Shown here: piece by piece, positions 43,246-50,153 of the stretch | Layout: the number at the start of each line of letters is the position of its first letter | Position numbering within the stretch: the stretch's first letter is position 1 | Virus record (IMG/VR): IMGVR_UViG_3300032397_000002 | Location: 1-64,000 of that record | Direction: 5' to 3' (one strand) | Length of the DNA stretch: 64,000 bases | Origin: a virus | Translations under genes and position numbers: made by a program | The notes under the pieces: generated by a model | Told to the model about the DNA's origin: nothing | What the model saw: the letters and a program-made list of their open reading frames with translations, nothing else | Database searches by the model: none

Positions 43246-43427
43246 GGCCGCCCCTTGGGTGCCCAGAGGATGTTGCGAAACCGCTCAAGCACGAGAGTTC
43301 TCTCAGAGGGGTATCTGGCCGCCAGCACCCGTTCGGCGTGAATTCGGCGCATGTTCTTTGACCTTCCGTTCTTGCCAGCCTGCACGTAGGTGACCAGGCC
43401 GGTCGTTCCGAGGTCGTTCAGGTTCAC
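43242..43427 (-). CDS. Hypothetical basic protein, 61 aa
   Basis: The GTG at 43427 overlaps the upstream stop as GTGA and has GGAGG upstream. The product is basic (GKNGRSKNMRRIHAERVLAARY) and could bind nucleic acid. No family recognised. Confidence 0.5.
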   Translation of the reverse strand: MNLNDLGTTGLVTYVQAGKNGRSKNMRRIHAERVLAARYPSERTLVLERFRNILWAPKGRP

Positions 43428-43765
43428 GGCCGGGCCTCCGCACGCATCGAACGCCACTTGGTGCTGAACAAGAAGGCCTTGTCGGCGGTGGGAGGCACCA
43501 TGTCGACCAAGTTCTGGGGGCAGTCGAAGTAGTACGGGCACTCCGACTCAGCCATGCCCTTGACGTAGTAGCGACCGTTCTCCTTCTGAATCAGGTCGAA
43601 GAAGATGGCCCGCAGGCCGGTGGAGGGGTTCTCCATGACCATCCAGAGGCCCGAGCGGGTGCTCTTGTGGGCGATGACCACGAGGCCGTCGAAACGACCC
43701 GGGCGAAGCTGCTCCTTCACGACATCCGACTTCTTCTTCCAAGCATCGCTTCCGTCCCAGCCCAT
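43424..43765 (-). CDS. Hypothetical protein, 113 aa
   Basis: It begins MGWDGSDAWKKKSDVV, a start pattern I have seen in small phage and plasmid proteins of unknown role; the rest is a compact alpha/beta domain (GLWMVMENPSTGLRAIFFDLI) with a CPYYFDCP loop. AAGGAG precedes the ATG at 43765. It is driven by the promoter at 43796-43824. Confidence 0.62.
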   Translation of the reverse strand: MGWDGSDAWKKKSDVVKEQLRPGRFDGLVVIAHKSTRSGLWMVMENPSTGLRAIFFDLIQKENGRYYVKGMAESECPYYFDCPQNLVDMVPPTADKAFLFSTKWRSMRAEARP

Positions 43766-43795
43766 TGTGTGCTCCTTTTGGTGAACCGCCACCCA

Positions 43796-43824
43796 CTTCT
43801 ATCAGACCTTCTTCGTACCGTCAA
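43796..43824 (-). promoter_or_regulatory. Promoter TTGACG-17-TAGAAG
   Basis: -35 TTGACG (43824-43819) and -10 TAGAAG (43801-43796) are 17 bases apart. The leader is about 25 bases long with an AAGGAG site, so unlike its relatives this promoter gives a led message. Its -35 lies inside the left arm of the inverted repeat at 43821. Confidence 0.75.
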
Positions 43825-43917
43825 GGGCCTCGCAGAATGGTGGGTGTAGCTGCCCTCTTTATGGGAGTTTGGGTTCGTCAACCCAAGCAACTATCCACCA
43901 CCCTGCGAGGCCCTTGA
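43821..43917. repeat. Large inverted repeat, possible structured RNA
   Basis: A perfect 15-bp inverted repeat (43821-43835 and 43903-43917) encloses a further pairing of GGTGGGT (43839-43845) with ATCCACC (43893-43899) and an inner hairpin TTGGGTT-cgtc-AACCCAA (43869-43886). The whole 97 bases could fold into a long branched stem. It resembles a tRNA only superficially (too short, no anticodon arm). It may be a bidirectional terminator or a small RNA. Confidence 0.65.
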
Positions 43918-43921
43918 TGGT

Positions 43922-44131
43922 TCAGTCAGCCATCATTGCACGCTTCTCAGCAGCCCGGCCGTCGTCATCCGCCCCGCCGCCCATGAAGTCCTCGTCACCG
44001 CAGTTGGGGCAGCAAGTCACGTCCGTCTCAGCGTACTCCTCGCCGGTCTCATCCCAGCGGCGGGTGAACTCGACTTCGACATCCTCGGAGCACTCGTAGC
44101 AGGTGACGAATTCGGAGTAGGTAGGGTTCAT
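43922..44131 (-). CDS. Small zinc-ribbon protein, 69 aa
   Basis: The product has two Cys pairs (CYEC, CPNC) separated by an acidic loop, a typical zinc ribbon, plus an acidic/Gly tail. Its ATG lies 7 bases after a -10 box, so the message should be leaderless. Function unknown. Confidence 0.65.
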   Translation of the reverse strand: MNPTYSEFVTCYECSEDVEVEFTRRWDETGEEYAETDVTCCPNCGDEDFMGGGADDDGRAAEKRAMMAD

Positions 44132-44138
44132 GGATGTC

Positions 44139-44167
44139 TTTCTACACGGTAGAAGTCGGGGTGTCAA
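44139..44167 (-). promoter_or_regulatory. Leaderless promoter TTGACA-17-TAGAAA
   Basis: -35 TTGACA (44167-44162), -10 TAGAAA (44144-44139), spacer 17. The ATG at 44131 follows after 7 bases. The first three bases of the -10 box are the TAG stop of the upstream gene (44142-44372). Confidence 0.8.
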
Positions 44168-44372
44168 GCACCAAAGTGAGGTGCTCCACCTGGCACACGG
44201 CCTTCCCGAAAGTGCCGTTGGCTCGGGCGAACGACACATCCGCCACCAGCACCCTGCGATTGCCGAAGGTGTAGCGCTTCGTCGAGTACCGAATCCGTCG
44301 GACCTTGCCAGCCCACTGGCCGAACATCCCACGGTGGAACATCACCTTGTCGCCGACTTTGATGGTGGTCAT
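44142..44372 (-). CDS. Hypothetical SH3-like beta protein, 76 aa
   Basis: The sequence TTIKVGDKVMFHRGMFGQWAGKVRRIRYSTK looks like a small SH3/KOW-type barrel (VGDKV, G.V..I). It is alone behind its own leaderless promoter and ends in the next gene's -10 box. Function unknown. Confidence 0.62.
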   Translation of the reverse strand: MTTIKVGDKVMFHRGMFGQWAGKVRRIRYSTKRYTFGNRRVLVADVSFARANGTFGKAVCQVEHLTLVLDTPTSTV

Positions 44373-44379
44373 GGGCAGC

Positions 44380-44408
44380 GTTCTACACGAGCCTGGACCG
44401 TGTGTCAA
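44380..44408 (-). promoter_or_regulatory. Leaderless promoter TTGACA-17-TAGAAC
   Basis: -35 TTGACA (44408-44403), -10 TAGAAC (44385-44380), spacer 17; the ATG at 44372 follows after 7 bases. Confidence 0.8.
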
Positions 44409-44637
44409 AGGGAAAGTACGTGCTCAGCTCCAAACGTGCCCCCAGCGCAATCTAAGCAACTACGCCGTTGTCTACAACCACACGCCCTGCCTCGCTTCGC
44501 TGTCTTCGGCTGGGTGCGTACCCACCCACCTGTGAGCAGACCATCTTGCTCGGCCCAGGACGCCCCTTTATTCCGGGAAGCACCCCGGTTCTCATCGTGA
44601 CGGTTGGTCCGCACTATCCCCTGCCAAGGGGAACGTG
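44409..44637. other. Gap after the tRNA, no gene supported
   Basis: Reading frames here are shadows of the tRNA or lack starts; a 42-codon leftward frame from about 44598 is not convincing. Short self-complementary tracts occur (CCCCTTGGCAGGGG-like near 44617-44630 and CCGGGAAGCACCCCGG near 44573-44588), which may process or terminate the tRNA transcript. Confidence 0.4.
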
Positions 44638-44714
44638 CGGGGCAGGTGGGACTCGAACCCACGTCTTCCGGCAACTGCGAACCGCCGGCGCTCTTCCTCT
44701 TGAGCTACCACCCC
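44638..44714 (-). tRNA. tRNA, anticodon probably CGC (Ala), unusual anticodon stem
   Basis: Read leftward the sequence has an acceptor stem GGGGTGG/CTGCCCC, TA at 8-9, a D-arm GCTC-AAGAGGAA-GAGC, an anticodon arm CCGGCGG-TTCGCAG-TTGCCGG, and a perfect T-arm GTGGG-TTCGAGT-CCCAC. The anticodon stem pairs over 7 bp using two G-U pairs, which makes the tRNA 77 bases long. If the loop is TTCGCAG the anticodon is CGC; a shifted loop would give TCG (Arg). CCA is not encoded. Confidence 0.8.
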
Positions 44715-44718
44715 TTGC

Positions 44719-45000
44719 TCACTCTTGTCTGAGCCACCAGAATCGGTCTTTTGCCTCCTGTTCCTGCTTCGCGGCCCTGTCCAGGACGTCAGCCCCATCG
44801 CAAGAGAGGCAGACCAGGAAGTTTCCATTGTTGGACGGGCTGTCTTTGAAGTTGGCAAAGACCCATCGCCACACATCCCCGACCCTGAAGCGCCAGCCGC
44901 ACAGCCGGCATCTGAAACAGGAGCCGTCTCGTTTCCCACACCAAGGCGCACGGATTTCCTTCTCCGTCGCTTCCCTTTGCTTTCCGTCGGTGAAACTCAC
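44719..45000 (-). CDS. Small Cys-rich protein, 93 aa
   Basis: The product has Cys pairs CFRCRLC and CLSC with Trp-rich spacing (CGWRFRVGDVWRWVF), suggesting a zinc-stabilised fold. It starts by ATGA overlap and ends five bases before the tRNA. Function unknown. Confidence 0.6.
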   Translation of the reverse strand: MSFTDGKQREATEKEIRAPWCGKRDGSCFRCRLCGWRFRVGDVWRWVFANFKDSPSNNGNFLVCLSCDGADVLDRAAKQEQEAKDRFWWLRQE

Positions 45001-45266
45001 AACGTCTCCGGCATCAGGCTGTGCCAGATCTGTGCCACTTCCCCCAGCACCTTCTCCAGGGCCTCAATCCGCGCCTCAGCTTCTCGCCGGGCCTGGGGGC
45101 CGACATCAGGGCCCTTGATGTAGTAGTCGCGGTCGTGAGGGAAAGACTCGCGGAGAGCTACGATGGCCGTCTGGACTGCCATGTAGGCGTTGTGGTGCTG
45201 CTCGAAGAGCTGCTTGCGGCCCGTACCGTTCATGTAGACCGAGGGGAGAACGATTTTGGTCTTCAC
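44997..45266 (-). CDS. Hypothetical protein, 89 aa
   Basis: Helical protein with a charged C-terminal helix (GPQARREAEARIEALEKVLGEV). It overlaps both neighbours by ATGA and belongs to a three-gene unit starting at 45553. Function unknown. Confidence 0.58.
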   Translation of the reverse strand: MKTKIVLPSVYMNGTGRKQLFEQHHNAYMAVQTAIVALRESFPHDRDYYIKGPDVGPQARREAEARIEALEKVLGEVAQIWHSLMPETL

Positions 45267-45553
45267 TTGTTCACCATCCCGTAGACCACCTCGGAGAGGT
45301 TGTCGCAGTACACGTCAGAGGCCTCTTCGACGACCGTGAAGCCCATGGTCTTGCGGCTCACCTTGATGTGGCGCACGGTGTAGGTGTCGCTGGGGTCCAG
45401 GGTGACGGTGATGCGGTGGCTGTTCCCGTTGAGGACCACGAAGCTCAGCTCGTTGCCGTCGCCCAGGGGGCTGCGGGCACCACAGGCCATCTTCGTGCCC
45501 ACGGAGATTTGCGACCAGATGACATCGGCGACTGAGGGGTTGGTTGGGTTCAT
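45263..45553 (-). CDS. Hypothetical beta-rich protein, 96 aa
   Basis: Strand-rich sequence (ELSFVVLNGNSHRITVTLDPSDTY). It is first in its unit, and its ATG is 6 bases from a -10 box, so the message should be leaderless. Function unknown. Confidence 0.6.
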   Translation of the reverse strand: MNPTNPSVADVIWSQISVGTKMACGARSPLGDGNELSFVVLNGNSHRITVTLDPSDTYTVRHIKVSRKTMGFTVVEEASDVYCDNLSEVVYGMVNK

Positions 45554-45559
45554 GGAGGT

Positions 45560-45588
45560 GTTCTACATGAGCAGAAGCCGGCTGTCAA
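45560..45588 (-). promoter_or_regulatory. Leaderless promoter TTGACA-17-TAGAAC
   Basis: -35 TTGACA (45588-45583), -10 TAGAAC (45565-45560), spacer 17; the ATG at 45553 follows after 6 bases. The upstream gene's TGA stop is inside TTGACA. Confidence 0.8.
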
Positions 45589-45806
45589 GCCTTCTTCGAC
45601 ATACGAAGAAGAATTTCTGTACGCAACATGCTCCATCGAGTGGCGAGGTACACCACGTCGTTCTTTGCGAGATTGTTCTTGCGGTCGTACGTGGCACCGT
45701 CGTAGGCCCTGAGGAGGTTCTCATTGTCGTACAGCTCGTTCTCACCAGCCCGGCCGGCTTCCAGTTCAGAGTTCAGGTTCATCATCATGAAGTCAAGCTT
45801 GGTCAT
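45585..45806 (-). CDS. Hypothetical protein, 73 aa
   Basis: Helical product with a Met-rich start and a polar middle (GENELYDNENLLRAYDGATYD). The ATG at 45806 shares its A with the upstream stop and has GAGGAGA upstream; GTG 45809 is an alternative. Function unknown. Confidence 0.58.
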   Translation of the reverse strand: MTKLDFMMMNLNSELEAGRAGENELYDNENLLRAYDGATYDRKNNLAKNDVVYLATRWSMLRTEILLRMSKKA

Positions 45807-46045
45807 CACGTCTCCTCGGGGTACAGAACGGTGTATTCCAACATGTCAGCGCCCAGCCGGAAGCCTGGCAGGTCGCAGTAGCGGCTGAAGTGGGTCTCAT
45901 CGGCACAGCTGACGATGTTGCCCGGCGCGACGTAGTCGTGGGCAGCTTGGACCCAGGGGAGGTCCTCGTCGGAGAGACCACTGACGTCTCCGTTGATGAG
46001 GGCGGAGGCAAGGAAGGCAGGGAAGGTGACGGTTTCGACTCGCAT
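45806..46045 (-). CDS. Hypothetical small phage/plasmid-type protein, 79 aa
   Basis: The pattern FPAFLASALINGDVSGLSDEDLPWV resembles a widespread small protein of unknown function in phages and plasmids. It is first in a two-gene unit with a leaderless promoter. Confidence 0.62.
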   Translation of the reverse strand: MRVETVTFPAFLASALINGDVSGLSDEDLPWVQAAHDYVAPGNIVSCADETHFSRYCDLPGFRLGADMLEYTVLYPEET

Positions 46046-46051
46046 GGTGTC

Positions 46052-46080
46052 TTTCTATCAGGTCGGTGGGCCCTTGTCTA
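46052..46080 (-). promoter_or_regulatory. Leaderless promoter TAGACA-17-TAGAAA
   Basis: -35 TAGACA (46080-46075), -10 TAGAAA (46057-46052), spacer 17; the ATG at 46045 follows after 6 bases. Confidence 0.78.
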
Positions 46081-46124
46081 GTGACCTAGACAGATTCCGA
46101 AGAGGTGGGCTACCCGGTCGACAA

Positions 46125-46361
46125 TCAGGACCGCGACCGGTCCAAGCCCAGCACCCCACAACAGGAGGCGTGAAAGGTGGGTTTTGAGGCTGGTCGGGCG
46201 TTTCGCTCCTGCCACTCCGAGTCCGACAGGCTCTTGTGACACTGTCGGCACAGGTCGTGTTGCTTGTCCCTCTTGTACTTCTTCCCGTCCGTTGAAAACA
46301 GGTTCGGCCTCTTTCCGCACAGTTGACATAGTTTTCGGTCCTTTTTCTGGGAGAACTTCAT
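46125..46361 (-). CDS. Small zinc-finger protein, 78 aa
   Basis: Two Cys pairs (CQLC, CRQC) with Lys-rich spacers (KYKRDKQHD) suggest a treble-clef zinc finger. The ATG at 46361 has GGAGG upstream. The C-terminal third is poorly ordered and is overlapped in another frame by a possible hydrophobic segment. Function unknown. Confidence 0.6.
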   Translation of the reverse strand: MKFSQKKDRKLCQLCGKRPNLFSTDGKKYKRDKQHDLCRQCHKSLSDSEWQERNARPASKPTFHASCCGVLGLDRSRS

Positions 46362-46385
46362 TGTGGTGAGCCTCCATGGAAGGCA

Positions 46386-46414
46386 CCTTAACCAGAACCA
46401 GGTCCGAGAGTCAA
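46386..46414 (-). promoter_or_regulatory. Weak promoter TTGACT-17-TTAAGG
   Basis: -35 TTGACT (46414-46409) and -10 TTAAGG (46391-46386), spacer 17, upstream of the zinc-finger gene at 46361 with a normal leader. Confidence 0.5.
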
Positions 46415-46456
46415 GAGGCAATCTTCCTTGCATGGGTCACCAGGAGAACCGGTAAC

Positions 46457-49400
46457 ATGTCCATGATAATCGATGGCGTATTCGCCTCTGAGGCGATTGA
46501 TTCCAGTGGGGAAATCCTGGACGTAGAGGGCTGCGACATCAGTGACATGGAGCAGGGTTCTGGAGTCCTCAACTGGGAGCACCGAGGCGACGACGCCGCC
46601 GGCGCAAGTGCCAACGACATCATCGGCAAGGTGGTCTTCTGCAAGAAGATTTTTGGGCCCGAGGACTGTACCGACAGCCGCCAGCTGGAGTACTGGCAGA
46701 AGATACAACTCCCAATGATTTACGGTATTTGCAGGCTCTTTGATGGTTCGGGGCACCCAGGCGCCATCGCAGCTGCAGCCATGATTCGCGACTACCAGAA
46801 GAATGGCGAGCCCTTGCTCATCCGGTACAGCATCGAGGGCACCACCCTGGAGAAGGAGAAGGGCGGCAACCGGCTCCTGCGCTCCATTGCTCGTCGTGTC
46901 GCGGCTACCATTAAGCCCTGCAACAAGTCTTGTCACTCTGGCGTCATCGCTGACCCCAACGACCCCACGGTCAAGAAGCAAGAGCACGCCCACCCGAACT
47001 TCACCCCGCTGGGTGGCTCGATGGAGTGGGAAGGCAAGCCGGAGATCGACTCGCCTGAGATTCGCAAGGCTCTGGAGGCCGGCAACTACAATTCCGCCCC
47101 TGGCACCCTTACCGGTGGCTCAGCTCTGCAGCGGGAAGATGCTGGCCTGCGCAACCGCGTCAAGGCGGCTGTGCGGGACTGGGACCGCAAGACCCCGTTC
47201 AGGAAGTTCCTCAAGCACCGCCTGCCAGAGGCCAGTGATGGCTTCATTGACCGTTTCGCCGACCTGGTCCACGACTATACCGTCAAGAAGGCTCTGAAGG
47301 AGACCGTCAGAGAATACTTGGTGAAGAAAATCGTCGAGAAAGCCAAGGCGGCACCAAAAGCCAAGGCGTCAAAGCCGGCACCAGAGCCCAAGGCAGCAAA
47401 GGCCCCCAAGGCAGCAAAGCCGGCACCGGCACCAGCACCTGAGCCGGAATCCGATGTTGAAGTCGAGTCCGATGGCCCTCTGACTATCAAGGGCAAGCCT
47501 GTCCAGCTGAACCCCGGCATCGAGAAGCCCCACTTCGACGAGAACACCGGCGTACTCCACACTCCCAGGGGCAGCTTCCCTCTGTACATCCCCAGCCGGG
47601 ACAGAGACACCGCAGATGCAGGCCAGAAGTTCGCCAACATCATGGCTGACCCGAAGGTCGAGAAGTTCCATGACTACGCCATGGAGAACTGGGCCAAGGT
47701 TCACCAGCATCTGAAGGCCGGCACACTGCCTCCAGAGGTCGTGATGCACGGAGTGCTCTTCAGCCAGTTGAGCCCGAACACTCCGGTGCCCATGCAGGAG
47801 ATGATGTACGCCCACCTCGTGGACAGCATGAAGGCCACCGGTGCAGACCCACGACAGCCCGGCTTCAGCGACAAGCTCAAGCAGGACTGGTTCAATCGTG
47901 ACCAGCCCCAGAAGTTCCCTGACCACAGCCCGGAACACTGGGCCCGCTTGGGTGACCAGCTTCGTAACAAAATCGACTCGAAGCTCACTGGCCGCAAGGC
48001 TGGCGAGATCGGCGGCTTCATGCTCGCCAACAACAAGATGAAGAACATGGACCAGTACCATTCTCTTCACAACTCCCTGACGGAGCTGATTGGTCGCCAC
48101 CGTGCTGATGCTCGCTCTGGTGTTGAAGAACTGATGCACCACAAGACCCAGGCTGGCAATTGGGAGAACAAGCGCCGTCTCCGAACAGAGAAAGGCCAGA
48201 CTGACATTGGACCTTACACGGCAGGCCCCAGTGTTCCCGGCCTTGCAACCAAGACGGCCCGCTACACCTACGGCATGTTGGGCGGTGGCAATGTCACCGT
48301 GCCAGATACCCACTTCAGCCGCTACCTCTTTGGTCTTGACAAGCGCCAGGATGGGGCCACCATCCGACACCTCCGCAATGAGGTGCTCTGGAACCCCAAC
48401 AACGCCCACATCATGGGTGCCATCGACCGGTACTACGGCCAGCACCACGATGCCGTCAAGCACATGCTCCAGCACCCTCGGTGGGGGCACCTCTTCAAGG
48501 ACAACCCCGAAGACGCCATCTTCCCAGCTTTCTGGAAGAACTGGGTCGGCATTGTCCCCCATGAGGCAAGCCGAGGCATGAAGACTGGTGGCTTCAACGA
48601 GGCCACCGACCACCGTCCCTTCTGGGACGCTGTGGGTCCGTACATGAACAAGTCCGAGACTGGGATTGACACCAACCTGGCCGCTCAGACCGCGAAAACC
48701 CATGCGCAATGGGTTGAAAAATACGGCGAGATGCCGGCCCTCCTGATGTACTTCCACTACCTGGTGCCTCAGCTCTTGGCGTCCAGCGAGAAGGCAGCGA
48801 AGGCGCAACAGATTGTCAAGTTCGAGGAAGCGGCCATCGAGCTGTCGAAGGCAGACAGCATCACCCCGAGAGATCTCCAAGGGAATCGAATCCCAGCTTC
48901 GCAGGCTCCAGCGGCAGCTCCACGCCCCGAGGTGGCCTTTGACCCGAAGGTGGCTGAAGCCGCAAGACAGAGGGAAAATCCGAAGTACAGGAATCTCGAC
49001 GAAATCCCCGAGACGGTGCAGTTTGGCGGCAAGACCGTCAAGCCTGGCCACGGCTACATCCCTGGCGGGAAGCAGATGGCCTTCTTTGGCGCCACCCCTG
49101 AGCATCTCATCGGCGTTCCCCGCAACAAGGCTCAGTCCTGGACCACCGAGGACCTGATGAAGATCCCCAGGGCCAGCGGCGCGAGCGTCCAGCGGTACCC
49201 CGAGGAACTGGCGGCTCCCAGCATTGTCAGCCACGCTGTCCATGGCGTGCCTGAGTACACCCACCACGACGACGTTCGCAACCTGGTCGACGGGCTCGAC
49301 TTCGATGCCGAGAAACAGGCGAGCTTCTCTGGCATCAACCAGGCGCAGAGCTTCTGGACCGTGAACAAGGGCCACAAGGTCTACGTCAAGGCCAACCACG

Positions 49401-50149
49401 ACGAGAGCGACTTCGACGAGCCCAGCCGAGAAGGTCTGTACCACAACCTAGCCAGAGATTTCTTCGGCATGGGCAAGTACGTGACCCCGACGGGAGTCGT
49501 GCTGCACCCTCGCACTGGCCAGAAGCATGCGGTCATCGAGAATGTTGCTGGTGGTGAGCACCTGGATACCGAGAATCCCGAGCACAAGCAGACCATGCAA
49601 AACCTCATGGCCAGTGGCGAGCTGCACAAGATGACCATGATGAACGTCATCGCAGCCAACCATGACCGGCACCGTGGCAACTTCATGATGACTCCTGGGG
49701 GCCTGAAACTCATCGACCATGGCTACGCCTTCGCTGACAAGGACCTCCATGCGACCCCTACCCCGGACTACATCAAGTACCACGACCTGATGACGGCTTC
49801 TCCGAATGACCCGAGGGACCTGGCCAGCATCGAGGCAAAGCTCCGCTTCCACCCTGAAGCAGCGAAGTGGCTCCAGGCGCTGGACCCCCAGCAGCTTGAC
49901 ATGCAGATGCGGCGCCACGGTGTGCCAGAGAGGTACGTTGATGAGGCCCGCCGCCGGCTTGTCGCCCTCCAGCACGAGAGCCGCGACCCCAAGGCAACCA
50001 TCGTTTCGATGATGCGGGCTCCCTTCCACACCGCGTGGGTGCCACCGGAAGAGCGAAAAGGCCCCAAGCCCTCCAGCTCTGACTCCCAGTCCGATGTCTC
50101 GCCTCCACGTGGCGCCCCTGGACAAAAACCTCAAGGTAAGGTAGGGTAA
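46457..50149 (+). CDS. Large head protein: prohead-protease-like domain fused to kinase-like domain
   Basis: The 1230-residue protein starts MSMIIDGVFASEAID and continues VLNWEHRG, like XkdF-type prohead proteases (about 1-190). Residues 204-228 match the major capsid protein N-terminus (18/25 identical). An Ala/Pro/Lys linker (about 300-340) and a long helical region follow. The C-terminal part (about 950-1110) resembles PI3/4-kinase or HipA-like kinases: YVKANH (Lys), NHDRHRGNF (1068-1076) and LKLIDHGYAF with Asp1087. The catalytic protease residues are not certain. ATG 46457 has AGGAG upstream; ATG 46376 is possible. Confidence 0.72.
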   Translation: MSMIIDGVFASEAIDSSGEILDVEGCDISDMEQGSGVLNWEHRGDDAAGASANDIIGKVVFCKKIFGPEDCTDSRQLEYWQKIQLPMIYGICRLFDGSGHPGAIAAAAMIRDYQKNGEPLLIRYSIEGTTLEKEKGGNRLLRSIARRVAATIKPCNKSCHSGVIADPNDPTVKKQEHAHPNFTPLGGSMEWEGKPEIDSPEIRKALEAGNYNSAPGTLTGGSALQREDAGLRNRVKAAVRDWDRKTPFRKFLKHRLPEASDGFIDRFADLVHDYTVKKALKETVREYLVKKIVEKAKAAPKAKASKPAPEPKAAKAPKAAKPAPAPAPEPESDVEVESDGPLTIKGKPVQLNPGIEKPHFDENTGVLHTPRGSFPLYIPSRDRDTADAGQKFANIMADPKVEKFHDYAMENWAKVHQHLKAGTLPPEVVMHGVLFSQLSPNTPVPMQEMMYAHLVDSMKATGADPRQPGFSDKLKQDWFNRDQPQKFPDHSPEHWARLGDQLRNKIDSKLTGRKAGEIGGFMLANNKMKNMDQYHSLHNSLTELIGRHRADARSGVEELMHHKTQAGNWENKRRLRTEKGQTDIGPYTAGPSVPGLATKTARYTYGMLGGGNVTVPDTHFSRYLFGLDKRQDGATIRHLRNEVLWNPNNAHIMGAIDRYYGQHHDAVKHMLQHPRWGHLFKDNPEDAIFPAFWKNWVGIVPHEASRGMKTGGFNEATDHRPFWDAVGPYMNKSETGIDTNLAAQTAKTHAQWVEKYGEMPALLMYFHYLVPQLLASSEKAAKAQQIVKFEEAAIELSKADSITPRDLQGNRIPASQAPAAAPRPEVAFDPKVAEAARQRENPKYRNLDEIPETVQFGGKTVKPGHGYIPGGKQMAFFGATPEHLIGVPRNKAQSWTTEDLMKIPRASGASVQRYPEELAAPSIVSHAVHGVPEYTHHDDVRNLVDGLDFDAEKQASFSGINQAQSFWTVNKGHKVYVKANHDESDFDEPSREGLYHNLARDFFGMGKYVTPTGVVLHPRTGQKHAVIENVAGGEHLDTENPEHKQTMQNLMASGELHKMTMMNVIAANHDRHRGNFMMTPGGLKLIDHGYAFADKDLHATPTPDYIKYHDLMTASPNDPRDLASIEAKLRFHPEAAKWLQALDPQQLDMQMRRHGVPERYVDEARRRLVALQHESRDPKATIVSMMRAPFHTAWVPPEERKGPKPSSSDSQSDVSPPRGAPGQKPQGKVG

Positions 50150-50153
50150 GCTC

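Noticed and set aside
43839-43899. tRNA inside the inverted repeat
   Set aside because: A 7-bp acceptor-like stem and T-arm-like hairpin exist but the total is about 61 bases with no D or anticodon arm.
44405-44674. Small leftward gene overlapping the tRNA
   Set aside because: Its N-terminus is the translation of the tRNA T-arm and no plausible ribosome site exists.
47369-49444. Long leftward open frame of 691 codons opposite the protease-kinase gene
   Set aside because: Antisense shadow with no promoter or domain.
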